Assembly: GCA_947364715.1 (NCBI GenBank)
Contig: CANAUI010000011.1
Coordinates: forward strand, 1 to 35,211
Direction of reading: 5' to 3'
Origin: an uncultured Clostridium sp.
GTDB taxonomy: Bacteria; Bacillota; Clostridia; TANB77; CAG-508
Length of the DNA stretch: 35,211 bases
How positions within the stretch are numbered: the first letter of the stretch is position 1; every line of letters begins with the position of its first letter. Below, piece after piece: positions 25,932 to 32,729 of the stretch. The notes below the pieces were generated by a model, which had not been told where the DNA came from, searched no databases, and saw only the letters and a program-made list of their open reading frames with translations. The translations under genes and the position numbers were made by a program.

Positions 25932-27331
25932 ATTTAGTAAACGGCTTAACTAAACACCCATTATTAACATTCATTTTACTTATAATTATTCCAGTTGCAA
26001 TAATTATTAAGGAAATATCAAAGCAACATCTAATAAACAAGTATTTCAATTTTTCGAAGGAGTTAAAAAAAGTGAAACAAAAACAGCACAGAATAAAACA
26101 AAAAAGGAATTTAGAAAATTCAACTTTTATAGGTTTGACTAGTGGCAAGAAACACATTTATACACCTGATAATGCAAAGCATATTTTTATATGTGGCACA
26201 ACAGGCAGTGGCAAGACTGTTACTCTATCTAATTATATCAAAAGTGGCATTGATAAAGATTATCCTATGCTAATTATTGATGGCAAGGGAGATACAGGAC
26301 AAGGCTCTATGATAGAAATTGTCAAAAGACTAAAAGGTAAAAGAAGATTATATGTTATTAATCTTACAAATCCTTTAAAGTCAGATAGGTATAATCCTTT
26401 TCAAAATGCTACTCCTACGATTGTAAAAGATATGTTAATTAATATGACAGATTGGAGCGAAGAACATTATAAATTAAATACAGAAAGATATTTACAAAGG
26501 CTCATTCATCTGCTTGTAAAGGCAAATGTTAAACTATCTTTTAAAAGTATTGTATCAAATATGAGTATTGATAAATTTACAAGTATAAGCAGACTACTAG
26601 TAAAGGATGAAATCATTACAAAGGAAGAACACGCACAAAATCTTGAACTTGCACAGACAAGTGGGAAAATAGCCGAAAGTGCTATTGCAAGATTTAGCTT
26701 AATTGAAGAAAGTGAACTGGGTTATATCTTTGAAGAAAACGGAATTGATATATACACAGCACTACAAGAAAAAGCAATTATATTATTTATATTAAATCCG
26801 TTGATATATCCTGAAACTTCCCCATTAATAGGAAGATTACTTTTAATAGACAGTAAAAAGGCTGTGAGCAATATGTTTTTACATAACCAGTCAAGAATAT
26901 TTTTTATTATGGATGAAATAAACAGTTATGCTTCTACTACTCTTATAGACTTGATTAACAAAAGTAGAAGTGCAAACATTACTTGTATATTGGCAACACA
27001 AAGCCTATCAGACTTAGATTTTGCAGTAAATGAAGCATTTAAAGAACAAATCATTGAAAACTGTAACAACTATATTATTATGCGACAAAACAGTTCTATA
27101 AATAGTGAACATTGGGCAAATATATTAGGAACTAGAAATACCTTAGAGGTAACCTATCAATTAGCACAACAAAATATGGTAACATCTGAAACAGGTTTCG
27201 GCTCAGCAAGACGAGTTAGAGAATATTACTACCATCCTGATGATATTAAGACTTTAAAAACAGGAGAAGCAATTTACCTTTCAAAGGATAATAATTTTTA
27301 TAGTAGGGTTAATATAAACAAAGTTATTTGA
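25928..27331 (+). CDS. VirD4/TraG/FtsK-like DNA-coupling ATPase
   Basis: A 467-residue membrane-anchored hexameric-type ATPase that would pump or hand over DNA. One membrane segment (residues 10-28) is followed by a basic linker, Walker A GTTGSGKT (90-97), LIIDGKGD (115-122), Walker B IFFIMDE (324-330) and ATQSLSDLD (356-364). This order fits VirD4/TraD-type coupling proteins with a reduced N-terminal domain. Start problem: the only in-frame start is a TTG at 25928 with no ribosome site. An ATG at 25912 with AAAGGA upstream encodes MLETIIEFSKRLN and stops, while the family-like continuation LTKHPLLTF lies in the other frame, suggesting a 1-bp insertion near 25951-25955. No relaxase is present in the element. 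Confidence 0.85.
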   Translation: MNLVNGLTKHPLLTFILLIIIPVAIIIKEISKQHLINKYFNFSKELKKVKQKQHRIKQKRNLENSTFIGLTSGKKHIYTPDNAKHIFICGTTGSGKTVTLSNYIKSGIDKDYPMLIIDGKGDTGQGSMIEIVKRLKGKRRLYVINLTNPLKSDRYNPFQNATPTIVKDMLINMTDWSEEHYKLNTERYLQRLIHLLVKANVKLSFKSIVSNMSIDKFTSISRLLVKDEIITKEEHAQNLELAQTSGKIAESAIARFSLIEESELGYIFEENGIDIYTALQEKAIILFILNPLIYPETSPLIGRLLLIDSKKAVSNMFLHNQSRIFFIMDEINSYASTTLIDLINKSRSANITCILATQSLSDLDFAVNEAFKEQIIENCNNYIIMRQNSSINSEHWANILGTRNTLEVTYQLAQQNMVTSETGFGSARRVREYYYHPDDIKTLKTGEAIYLSKDNNFYSRVNINKVI

Positions 27332-27495
27332 TACTAAAAATTTTGTTTTATATTTATATAAATATTCTAGTTATATTGTACAAGGTCAGTATTTATTATA
27401 TAATAATTATATATTTTGTCGAAATCAATATAGTTAAATATTATTTTAATATTAGACATTGTATGTAAAATAGAATGATAGGAGTATTATATGAT

Positions 27496-28233
27496 ATGAA
27501 TATAAAAAAACCTAAAAAACAACGTAATATTGAAAAATTATCAAACTTACCATCCGGAGACTACTATGTAAATCCCATTCCTTCATATATTGCACAGTTT
27601 GCTAGTAGAGAACTTGTTTCAGATATATTGGATAAAAAAATTTCTTCTGATGATGACCCAAATTGGAAAAGTTTTGGTTTCAAATCTATAGAGGATTATT
27701 CTTTTTGGACACAGCGTTTATGTGGATTAATTTGTATTAAGATGATTATTAATACGATTAATTCTAATTCAGATGAAACAATTGCAAAATTAACTGAAAA
27801 AGCTGTTAATCTTGGTGGGTATAAAGTTTATGATGAGCTTGGGAATTTTATAGATAAAGGTTGGTATTATGCGCCTCTTATAGAACTTGTAAAGGATTAT
27901 GGATTTAATGGCGATGTATGTTCTTCTCTTAGCGAAAAAGATTTGTGTATTAATGTTTTAGAAAATACATTTAGTATTGCTTCTGTTCATCCTGGAGTAA
28001 TTCGTTTTGACATGGAAAAATGTCCTTTTAATAAAAAAGGAGGACATTTAGTATTAGTTATAGGTTTTAGATGGAGCGGAAAAGAGTGTTTAGGTTTTAT
28101 AATACACAATCCATCAGGAAGAAAGAACTCAACTCAAGAAAATGCTTTTATACCTATTAAACAATTTAGGTCTGCATTTGCTTCAAGAGGATTAACGATT
28201 AAAGGAAACCAAGAGAATGAAAAAAATATGTAG
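27496..28233 (+). CDS. C39-like cysteine peptidase (papain fold), cargo
   Basis: A 245-residue protein of the Peptidase_C39_2/papain-like type. With numbering from an alternative ATG at 27475, the catalytic set is Gln80, Cys83 (TQRLCGLICIKM), His191 (GGHLVLVIGF) and Asn212 (GFIIHNPSG), the expected oxyanion Gln, nucleophile, His and Asn. There is no signal peptide, membrane segment or ABC domain, so it is not a bacteriocin exporter peptidase. I chose ATG 27496 because GGAG precedes it by 11 nt. The next gene overlaps its end by 17 nt, so the two are translationally coupled. A promoter TTGTCG-17 bp-TATTAT lies upstream at about 27417-27445. The target is unknown. Confidence 0.7.
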   Translation: MNIKKPKKQRNIEKLSNLPSGDYYVNPIPSYIAQFASRELVSDILDKKISSDDDPNWKSFGFKSIEDYSFWTQRLCGLICIKMIINTINSNSDETIAKLTEKAVNLGGYKVYDELGNFIDKGWYYAPLIELVKDYGFNGDVCSSLSEKDLCINVLENTFSIASVHPGVIRFDMEKCPFNKKGGHLVLVIGFRWSGKECLGFIIHNPSGRKNSTQENAFIPIKQFRSAFASRGLTIKGNQENEKNM

Positions 28234-29290
28234 TGGCGAAGAAAAGAAATATAGTAAATTTATAAAATCTCTAATTAATCATAAAGTTTTTATTATTTCT
28301 ATAATATTCATAGTTTTATTTTTTGTTTTTGAAACTTTGGGCATTCAACATGAAAATAACAAAAATAAATTTTTATCACACATATTCATTGCTTTAGCAA
28401 GTCAATGTGTCGGTATTGGTATTTTATCATTAATCTGGGAATTGTTTATTGAAAAATCTTGGTTCAAATTGGTTCAAAACCAAATTTCAGATACACTTAC
28501 TAAACCTGAAGTAGTAGAATATTTAAATGATGATTATCAAATAAGAATGCTAGAACAATTGTTATTAAATATTTCAGGGCAACATATTGGTAAAACTGTA
28601 TATAAAAGTATTGAAAATAATTCTTTTAATGAGAATAAAATGAAGAAAGACTTTGTATACAATATTTCTCTTACAGAAAAGAATGATGAATTTTATAATG
28701 CTAACTTTTATATTAAGTTTACGACTTCTGAAATCCCAAAAGATTTATCAATTAGATTTACAAAACTTAATAGTGGTTTAGAAATACATAATTTTTATCA
28801 AGATTTGGTAAAAACACATACAGATATATATCGTTATATACTTTTATCTGGATACGAGAATTTACCAGATAAATGCTTTTTAATAACAGAATGTAAAATT
28901 AAATCTAATAATCTTGAAGTAAAATTAAACCCAATTTATCCAGACAATTTACTTGAAGAAAGTATTAAATTAAAACCAAATCAAGGTGATAAATCAAAGT
29001 TTAATAAGATTTGTAAAAGCAAGAATTGCGAAATTGCAATTTACATAAACACTATTATAGATAAAAACTGGAATTATTTTCCTATTATGTTTGGCTACCC
29101 TGTAAATAAGTTCAATACAAGATTAGATGCTAGTAATGTTGGTATATCACAAATAGATATACTTGAATTTTTTACTTCTTCTGGTGATTTTCTTCGTGAT
29201 GAGGGTATAATTGGAGATGTTATTGCTGCCTCTGGAAGATTAGACGAGATAATGTTACCTGATAGCGGATTGGTATATGTATGGAAATAA
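28217..29290 (+). CDS. Two-TM membrane protein with unknown cytosolic domain, coupled to the C39-like gene
   Basis: A 357-residue protein not assigned to a family. It has two N-terminal membrane helices (about residues 23-42, and 54-78 ending LSLIWELFIEKSWF), a helical neck (QNQISDTLTKPEVVEYLNDDYQIRMLEQLL) and a mixed alpha/beta domain of about 230 residues. The layout, two TM helices followed by a large cytosolic domain, is common in membrane effectors and sensors of defence systems, but this is inference. It overlaps the peptidase gene by 17 nt and ends before a strong terminator, so the two genes form their own transcription unit. Confidence 0.75.
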   Translation: MKKICSGEEKKYSKFIKSLINHKVFIISIIFIVLFFVFETLGIQHENNKNKFLSHIFIALASQCVGIGILSLIWELFIEKSWFKLVQNQISDTLTKPEVVEYLNDDYQIRMLEQLLLNISGQHIGKTVYKSIENNSFNENKMKKDFVYNISLTEKNDEFYNANFYIKFTTSEIPKDLSIRFTKLNSGLEIHNFYQDLVKTHTDIYRYILLSGYENLPDKCFLITECKIKSNNLEVKLNPIYPDNLLEESIKLKPNQGDKSKFNKICKSKNCEIAIYINTIIDKNWNYFPIMFGYPVNKFNTRLDASNVGISQIDILEFFTSSGDFLRDEGIIGDVIAASGRLDEIMLPDSGLVYVWK

Positions 29291-29306
29291 AGATATATTA
29301 TTAGAT

Positions 29307-29344
29307 AAAGATGTTATAGGAATTTATAACATCTTTATTTTTTG
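29307..29344 (+). terminator. Terminator of the peptidase - two-TM protein unit
   Basis: AAAGATGTTATA (29307-29318) pairs perfectly with TATAACATCTTT (29325-29336) around a 6-nt loop, followed by ATTTTTTTG. It starts 16 nt past the stop codon. Confidence 0.9.
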
Positions 29345-29427
29345 TTAATTTAGAATTTGATTTCACATGTAAACATAGAATATCAATATAAAAATATCTA
29401 ATTTAAAAATACTCAAAGGAGGATTAT

Positions 29428-30300
29428 ATGCGTTTTATCAAAAGTAATTACATCTATGTAATATGGTTTATTTTGTACTTTTCAATTGTATGGTGCTTGT
29501 TTGGGGCAAATACAGATGCATTTATTCTAACTTCTTTAATTTATGCTATATCTATTACACTTGCCTTATCTCCTGTCGGGGAAGAAATTTTAAGAATTTT
29601 CGAGGGTGCAAGACCATTGCGGACAAATGAAGAAATAGAGTATTTACAGCCTTTATTTGAAGAAGTGTATCAACATGCCTTAGATGAAAATCCAAAGCTT
29701 TCAAAAGAAATCACCTTATACATAATTGATGCTATGTTTGTCAATGCTTTTGCTATGGGAAGAAAAACTATAGCAGTAACAAAGGGGGCAATAGAAACAT
29801 TTACTCAGGAGGAATTAAGAGGAGTACTTGCACATGAGTTCGGACATATTTCTTATGGACATACAAAAGCATTATTATTAACAGTTGTAGGAAACTTTAT
29901 ATTATCAATTTTTGTATTTATATTTAGAATAGTTATAAGAGTGTTAGATTTAATCTCTTCTATCTTTACATATAAATCTACTGCAATGTTAATTTTTAAT
30001 ATTATCAATTGGATTTTTAGTTGTTTATTTGAACTTACCTTTTTCTTATTTATCTACTTAGGGCAAATTGTGTTATCGTTAAATAGTAGAAGCAATGAAT
30101 TTCAAGCTGATAGCTTTGCTTACAAAATAGGATATGGAGATGAATTATTACAAGCCTTATACTTATTACAAAAAATAAGCATAACACACAAAATGACATT
30201 AAAAGAAAAACTAACATCATCACACCCACATATAGCAAGTAGAATAGAAAAACTAGAAAATCCAGAACAGGAAATAGAATTTAATATAACATATAATTAA
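29428..30300 (+). CDS. M48 (HtpX-like) membrane zinc metalloprotease
   Basis: A 290-residue integral membrane protease. Two N-terminal membrane helices (about 8-25 and 32-48) precede the catalytic domain with HEFGH at 136-140 (GVLAHEFGHISYGHT), two further hydrophobic segments (about 151-175 and 187-218), and the third zinc ligand Glu224 in SNEFQADSFAYKIG. This order is that of HtpX and related M48 proteases. HtpX degrades damaged membrane proteins; on a mobile element a different target is possible. AAAGGAGG lies 7 nt before the ATG. It is a single-gene unit between two terminators. Confidence 0.88.
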   Translation: MRFIKSNYIYVIWFILYFSIVWCLFGANTDAFILTSLIYAISITLALSPVGEEILRIFEGARPLRTNEEIEYLQPLFEEVYQHALDENPKLSKEITLYIIDAMFVNAFAMGRKTIAVTKGAIETFTQEELRGVLAHEFGHISYGHTKALLLTVVGNFILSIFVFIFRIVIRVLDLISSIFTYKSTAMLIFNIINWIFSCLFELTFFLFIYLGQIVLSLNSRSNEFQADSFAYKIGYGDELLQALYLLQKISITHKMTLKEKLTSSHPHIASRIEKLENPEQEIEFNITYN

Positions 30301-30310
30301 AATAATAAGG

Positions 30311-30347
30311 AAAGATGGAATGTATTAAATACAATCCATCTTTTTTG
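30311..30347. terminator. Terminator after the M48 protease gene
   Basis: AAAGATGGA-TGTATT (30311-30326) pairs with AATACA-TCCATCTTT (to 30343), with one A-A mismatch and a T-run (TTTTTT). It serves the plus-strand protease gene and may also act on the convergent XRE gene. Confidence 0.85.
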
Positions 30348-30369
30348 TGTTGATATAGAAGTTTTGCCT

Positions 30370-30723
30370 TTAAGTTTTCTTATCCTTATTTTTAAAATCA
30401 AGCAAATTCAATTTTGCATATCGAATAACATCGTTCTTATACTGTTCGGGAAGTCTATCAAAATAATATAAAAGAGATTCTAATTGAGAATTAAGAGCCA
30501 ATTCCTTAAAATATCTAGGATTGTTTGTTCTATTCAATAAAAAATCAGCAGTCACATTAAAAAAATCGCACAACTTAATCAATGTTTCAAAATCAGGCTC
30601 TCTCTTATCTAATTCATAATTAGACAACACTTTACTACTACAACCAATATGATTAGAAACTTCTTGTTGTGACAACTCTAAATTTTCCCGTAAACATCTA
30701 ATTTTTGCTCCAAAAGTACTCAA
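30370..30723 (-). CDS. XRE-family transcriptional regulator
   Basis: A 117-residue DNA-binding protein with an N-terminal helix-turn-helix domain (IRCLRENLELSQQEVSNHIG, then SSKVLSNYELDKREPDFETL and LCDFFNVTADFLL), followed by a short helical region (YYFDRLPEQYKNDVIRYAK) like other phage-type XRE repressors. It starts with TTG 30723, with AAAGGAGG 8 nt upstream; no ATG fits. It is divergent from the superinfection-immunity/patatin unit and probably controls it. The shared 160-bp region holds a consensus promoter and a short imperfect TTCAAnAATA/TATTGAA repeat that may be its operator. Confidence 0.88.
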   Translation of the reverse strand: MSTFGAKIRCLRENLELSQQEVSNHIGCSSKVLSNYELDKREPDFETLIKLCDFFNVTADFLLNRTNNPRYFKELALNSQLESLLYYFDRLPEQYKNDVIRYAKLNLLDFKNKDKKT

Positions 30724-30807
30724 AACATAGTCCTCCTTTATCTATAGAAATTATAATACAGAGGGTATTAAAATATTTATAATTCAACAATAAGTTCATT
30801 TGGTATA

Positions 30808-30836
30808 TTGACTATTGAACAATTTGTAGATATAAT
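30808..30836 (+). promoter_or_regulatory. Sigma-A-type promoter of the immunity/patatin unit
   Basis: TTGACT (30808-30813) and a perfect TATAAT (30831-30836) are separated by exactly 17 bp. TTCAACAATA (from about 30783) and TATTGAA (30814-30820) form an imperfect inverted repeat that overlaps the -35 region, a plausible site for the divergent XRE protein. Confidence 0.65.
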
Positions 30837-30880
30837 GAATTTTACAATGTAGGGCATACAACATCAGAAAGGAAAAAAAT

Positions 30881-31102
30881 ATGGAAGATGCAGTAATTTT
30901 AATGATATTCGGATTTATAATCTATATATTTCCAACTATTGTGGCATATTCAAGAAATACATTAAACAAAAATACAGTTTTTGTTTTAAATTTATTTTTG
31001 GGCTGGACAGTAATAGGTTGGATAATTTGTCTAGCAATGGCATTCAAAAAAGATATGCCAACAAATATAAACTTAGAGATAAGTCAAAAAGAAGATACAT
31101 AG
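30881..31102 (+). CDS. Superinfection immunity-like small membrane protein
   Basis: A 73-residue protein with two membrane helices (about residues 4-22 and 34-54) and the signature of the Imm_superinfect family (PF14373): FPTIVAYSR...VFVLNLFLGWTVIGWIICLAMAF. T4 Imm is the named example, blocking entry of DNA from a second infecting phage; many bacterial homologues are untested. AGAAAGG precedes the ATG. It is the first gene of a unit with the patatin-like gene, 86 bp upstream of it. Confidence 0.78.
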   Translation: MEDAVILMIFGFIIYIFPTIVAYSRNTLNKNTVFVLNLFLGWTVIGWIICLAMAFKKDMPTNINLEISQKEDT

Positions 31103-31188
31103 AAACATTTACTAATGTAAGAACAAAATTAAGAAAACCAAAGAAAAGCGTATGCCCTATATAGTTTATCACATGAGAGAAAAAAATA

Positions 31189-32049
31189 ATGAAAGATATT
31201 GGATTAGTTTTATCAGGTGGAATGGTAAAAGGAGCTTATCAGATTGGTGCTTTAAAAGCTATTTCTGAATACATACAACCAAAAGATTTTAAATGTATTA
31301 GTTGCTCATCTATAGGTACTTTAAATGGATATGCGTTTATGAACGGAAAATTACAAATAGCAGAGAGTTTATGGAAAGATGTATGTTGTAACACTTCAAG
31401 TAGAATATTAGTTACTAAACTTATGAAAAGTAATCTTTTGCAACGTTCAATCAATGACATATATTCTCCCGAAGATAAAATCACTCAATCATTTTATATA
31501 TCACTAATGGATATTAATAAAAAAACTATTACATATCATAATATTAAGAATACTAAACAGGAATTATTACCACTATATTTGAATGCAAGTATTGCAATGC
31601 CAATATATAATCATCCAGTTAAAATAAAAAATACTCATTATTACGATGGTGCTATTATAGATAATATACCAGTACATCCATTATTACAGTACAAATTAGA
31701 TTATATTATATGCATTTATTTTGATGACAGTAACTACCAATTTGAAAATATTTATTTTGATAATAAAATAATAAAAATAACATTTCCAACTAAAAGCCGA
31801 TTAAAAAGGTCAGTTGTATTTGAAAAAAATAGTATAAAAGAAATGTTAGAAGAAGGTTACAAGACTACATCATACATTTTAGAATCAATATTTTCAAAAG
31901 GAATAGATGATATTGAATATATTTATGACTACATAATGTTCTTAAATCAGCAACTAAAAGAAAAAAATCTAAGAATAACTGGAGATGTTATAGTAACAAA
32001 CATTAATAGAGTTACTCAAAAGTTAGCAAAGAAAAAAATAATCACGTAG
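31189..32049 (+). CDS. Patatin-like phospholipase
   Basis: A 286-residue patatin-fold lipid hydrolase. The oxyanion loop GGMVKG is at residues 10-15 (LVLSGGMVKGAYQIGALKA). The nucleophile is Ser41 in CSSIGTLNG; the usual GxSxG is CxSxG here. The dyad Asp153 lies in YYDGAIIDNIPVHPL. There is no signal peptide. Patatin-like phospholipases serve in lipid metabolism, virulence and as membrane-destroying effectors of anti-phage systems such as CBASS (CapV); no cyclase gene is beside it, so a CBASS assignment is not supported. Only a weak GAGAG lies before the ATG. Downstream, a 56-residue membrane peptide begins 15 nt after its stop. Confidence 0.85.
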   Translation: MKDIGLVLSGGMVKGAYQIGALKAISEYIQPKDFKCISCSSIGTLNGYAFMNGKLQIAESLWKDVCCNTSSRILVTKLMKSNLLQRSINDIYSPEDKITQSFYISLMDINKKTITYHNIKNTKQELLPLYLNASIAMPIYNHPVKIKNTHYYDGAIIDNIPVHPLLQYKLDYIICIYFDDSNYQFENIYFDNKIIKITFPTKSRLKRSVVFEKNSIKEMLEEGYKTTSYILESIFSKGIDDIEYIYDYIMFLNQQLKEKNLRITGDVIVTNINRVTQKLAKKKIIT

Positions 32050-32064
32050 GAGACACAATACATT

Positions 32065-32235
32065 ATGAGAAATGAAATAAAGAAAAATTTAAAAGTAATT
32101 GGAATAATATCTTGTATCACTAGTTTTGTAATACTAATCATATTGAGTTTTTTACATATTAAAGAATGTATTGATAAAATAAAGACAATCTATTTTGGTT
32201 TAAAATCAATCATAAAAAATCATTTAATAAAATAG
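32065..32235 (+). CDS. 56-residue single-TM membrane peptide after the patatin gene
   Basis: An ORF from ATG 32065 to TAG 32233-32235. The TAGGAGA ribosome site overlaps the patatin stop codon, about 11 nt upstream. The peptide starts MRNEIKKNLKVIG, has one membrane helix (about residues 11-32, rich in Ile, Leu, Val) and a basic C-terminal tail. It is probably cotranslated with the patatin-like gene and ends before the strong terminator at 32345. The role is unknown; it could anchor, restrain or accompany the phospholipase. Confidence 0.6.
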   Translation: MRNEIKKNLKVIGIISCITSFVILIILSFLHIKECIDKIKTIYFGLKSIIKNHLIK

Positions 32236-32344
32236 ATACACAAAAAATGTTTGTATTCATGTTTGTAAAATTCAAACTGACTACAAGTATTTTTTATTTC
32301 AAAAGTTGCAATATCCCCTAGTATTTTATTTGTATGGATACATA

Positions 32345-32400
32345 ATATAAATGCCTATAATTAATTTAGATTTTACCAAATTAATTATAGGCATTTATAT
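32345..32400 (+). terminator. 23-bp perfect hairpin, terminator of the patatin unit
   Basis: Positions 32345-32367 (containing AAATGCCTATAATTAA) pair perfectly over 23 bp with 32378-32400 around a 10-nt loop. A moderate T-rich stretch follows (TTAACAAAAATTTT). The stretch 32236-32344 before it holds no recognisable gene. Confidence 0.75.
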
Positions 32401-32507
32401 TTAACAAAAATTTTATTATAGACAATTATTACTTCTAAAGACTTATAGATACTTTTATACATCATGTGATTTTATTTTTAGCGATTTTTGAAGTCTTCGT
32501 TTTTACT

Positions 32508-32720
32508 TCAATCCACCTGTTTCGCTTCTCCAAATCTTTGGAAGTGAACAACTTCTCTTTCTCTCAAGTATCTCAATGGATCTAAGACATCTGGATTATC
32601 TCTACATAGGTCAATTAATTTTTCATAAGTTGCACGAGCTTTTTGTTCTGCTGCTAAATCTTCTTGTAAGTTTGCAATTGGGTCTCCTTTTGTCGCAATA
32701 TATGATGCTGTAATGATAAG
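32508..32720 (-). pseudogene. cotJC: cotJC middle fragment between elements 1 and 2
   Basis: The minus strand reads TASYIATKGDPIANLQEDL, AAEQKARATYEKLIDLCRDN, then PLRYLREREVVHFQRFGEA, unmistakably the C-terminal half of CotJC/manganese catalase. True cotJC sequence runs from about 32717 to 32524. The codons after GEA (KQVD, stop at 32508-32510) come from element 1. The upstream part of the gene (roughly the first 110-120 codons) is missing: sequence before the TASYI codons merges into the 3' end of the second recombinase gene. So this piece has been cut on both sides, by a different element on each side. Confidence 0.85.
32524..32528. repeat. Right attachment core of element 1 (GCTTC / GAAGC)
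   Basis: GCTTC on the plus strand, matching 22688-22692. Element DNA to the left carries the arm CTTCAATCCACCTGTTT (32506-32522), a 13-of-17 match to the arm at the other end read in the opposite sense. Cellular cotJC lies to the right. Confidence 0.75.
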
Positions 32721-32729
32721 GAAACCTTT

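Larger units (their letters stand above)
22688..32528. mobile_element. Element 1: 9.84-kb serine-integrase element inserted in cotJC
   Basis: The boundaries are set by an interrupted gene, not guesswork: cotJC sequence on each side joins perfectly in frame at GAAGC. The serine recombinase gene ends 38 bp from the left core, as usual for serine-integrase elements. It carries replication-relaxation and coupling-ATPase genes but no relaxase, type IV secretion channel, phage capsid or terminase genes, so it is mobilisable or satellite-like rather than a self-transmissible ICE or prophage. The remaining half is cargo: peptidases, a superinfection-immunity-like protein, a patatin-like phospholipase and small membrane proteins. 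Confidence 0.85.

Noticed and set aside
31189..32049. CBASS operon with CapV-type patatin
   Set aside because: No nucleotide cyclase, E1/E2 or JAB-type gene lies beside the patatin gene.
22688..32528. Element 1 as a prophage or full conjugative element
   Set aside because: There are no capsid, tail, terminase, holin, relaxase or secretion-channel genes in the 9.84 kb.
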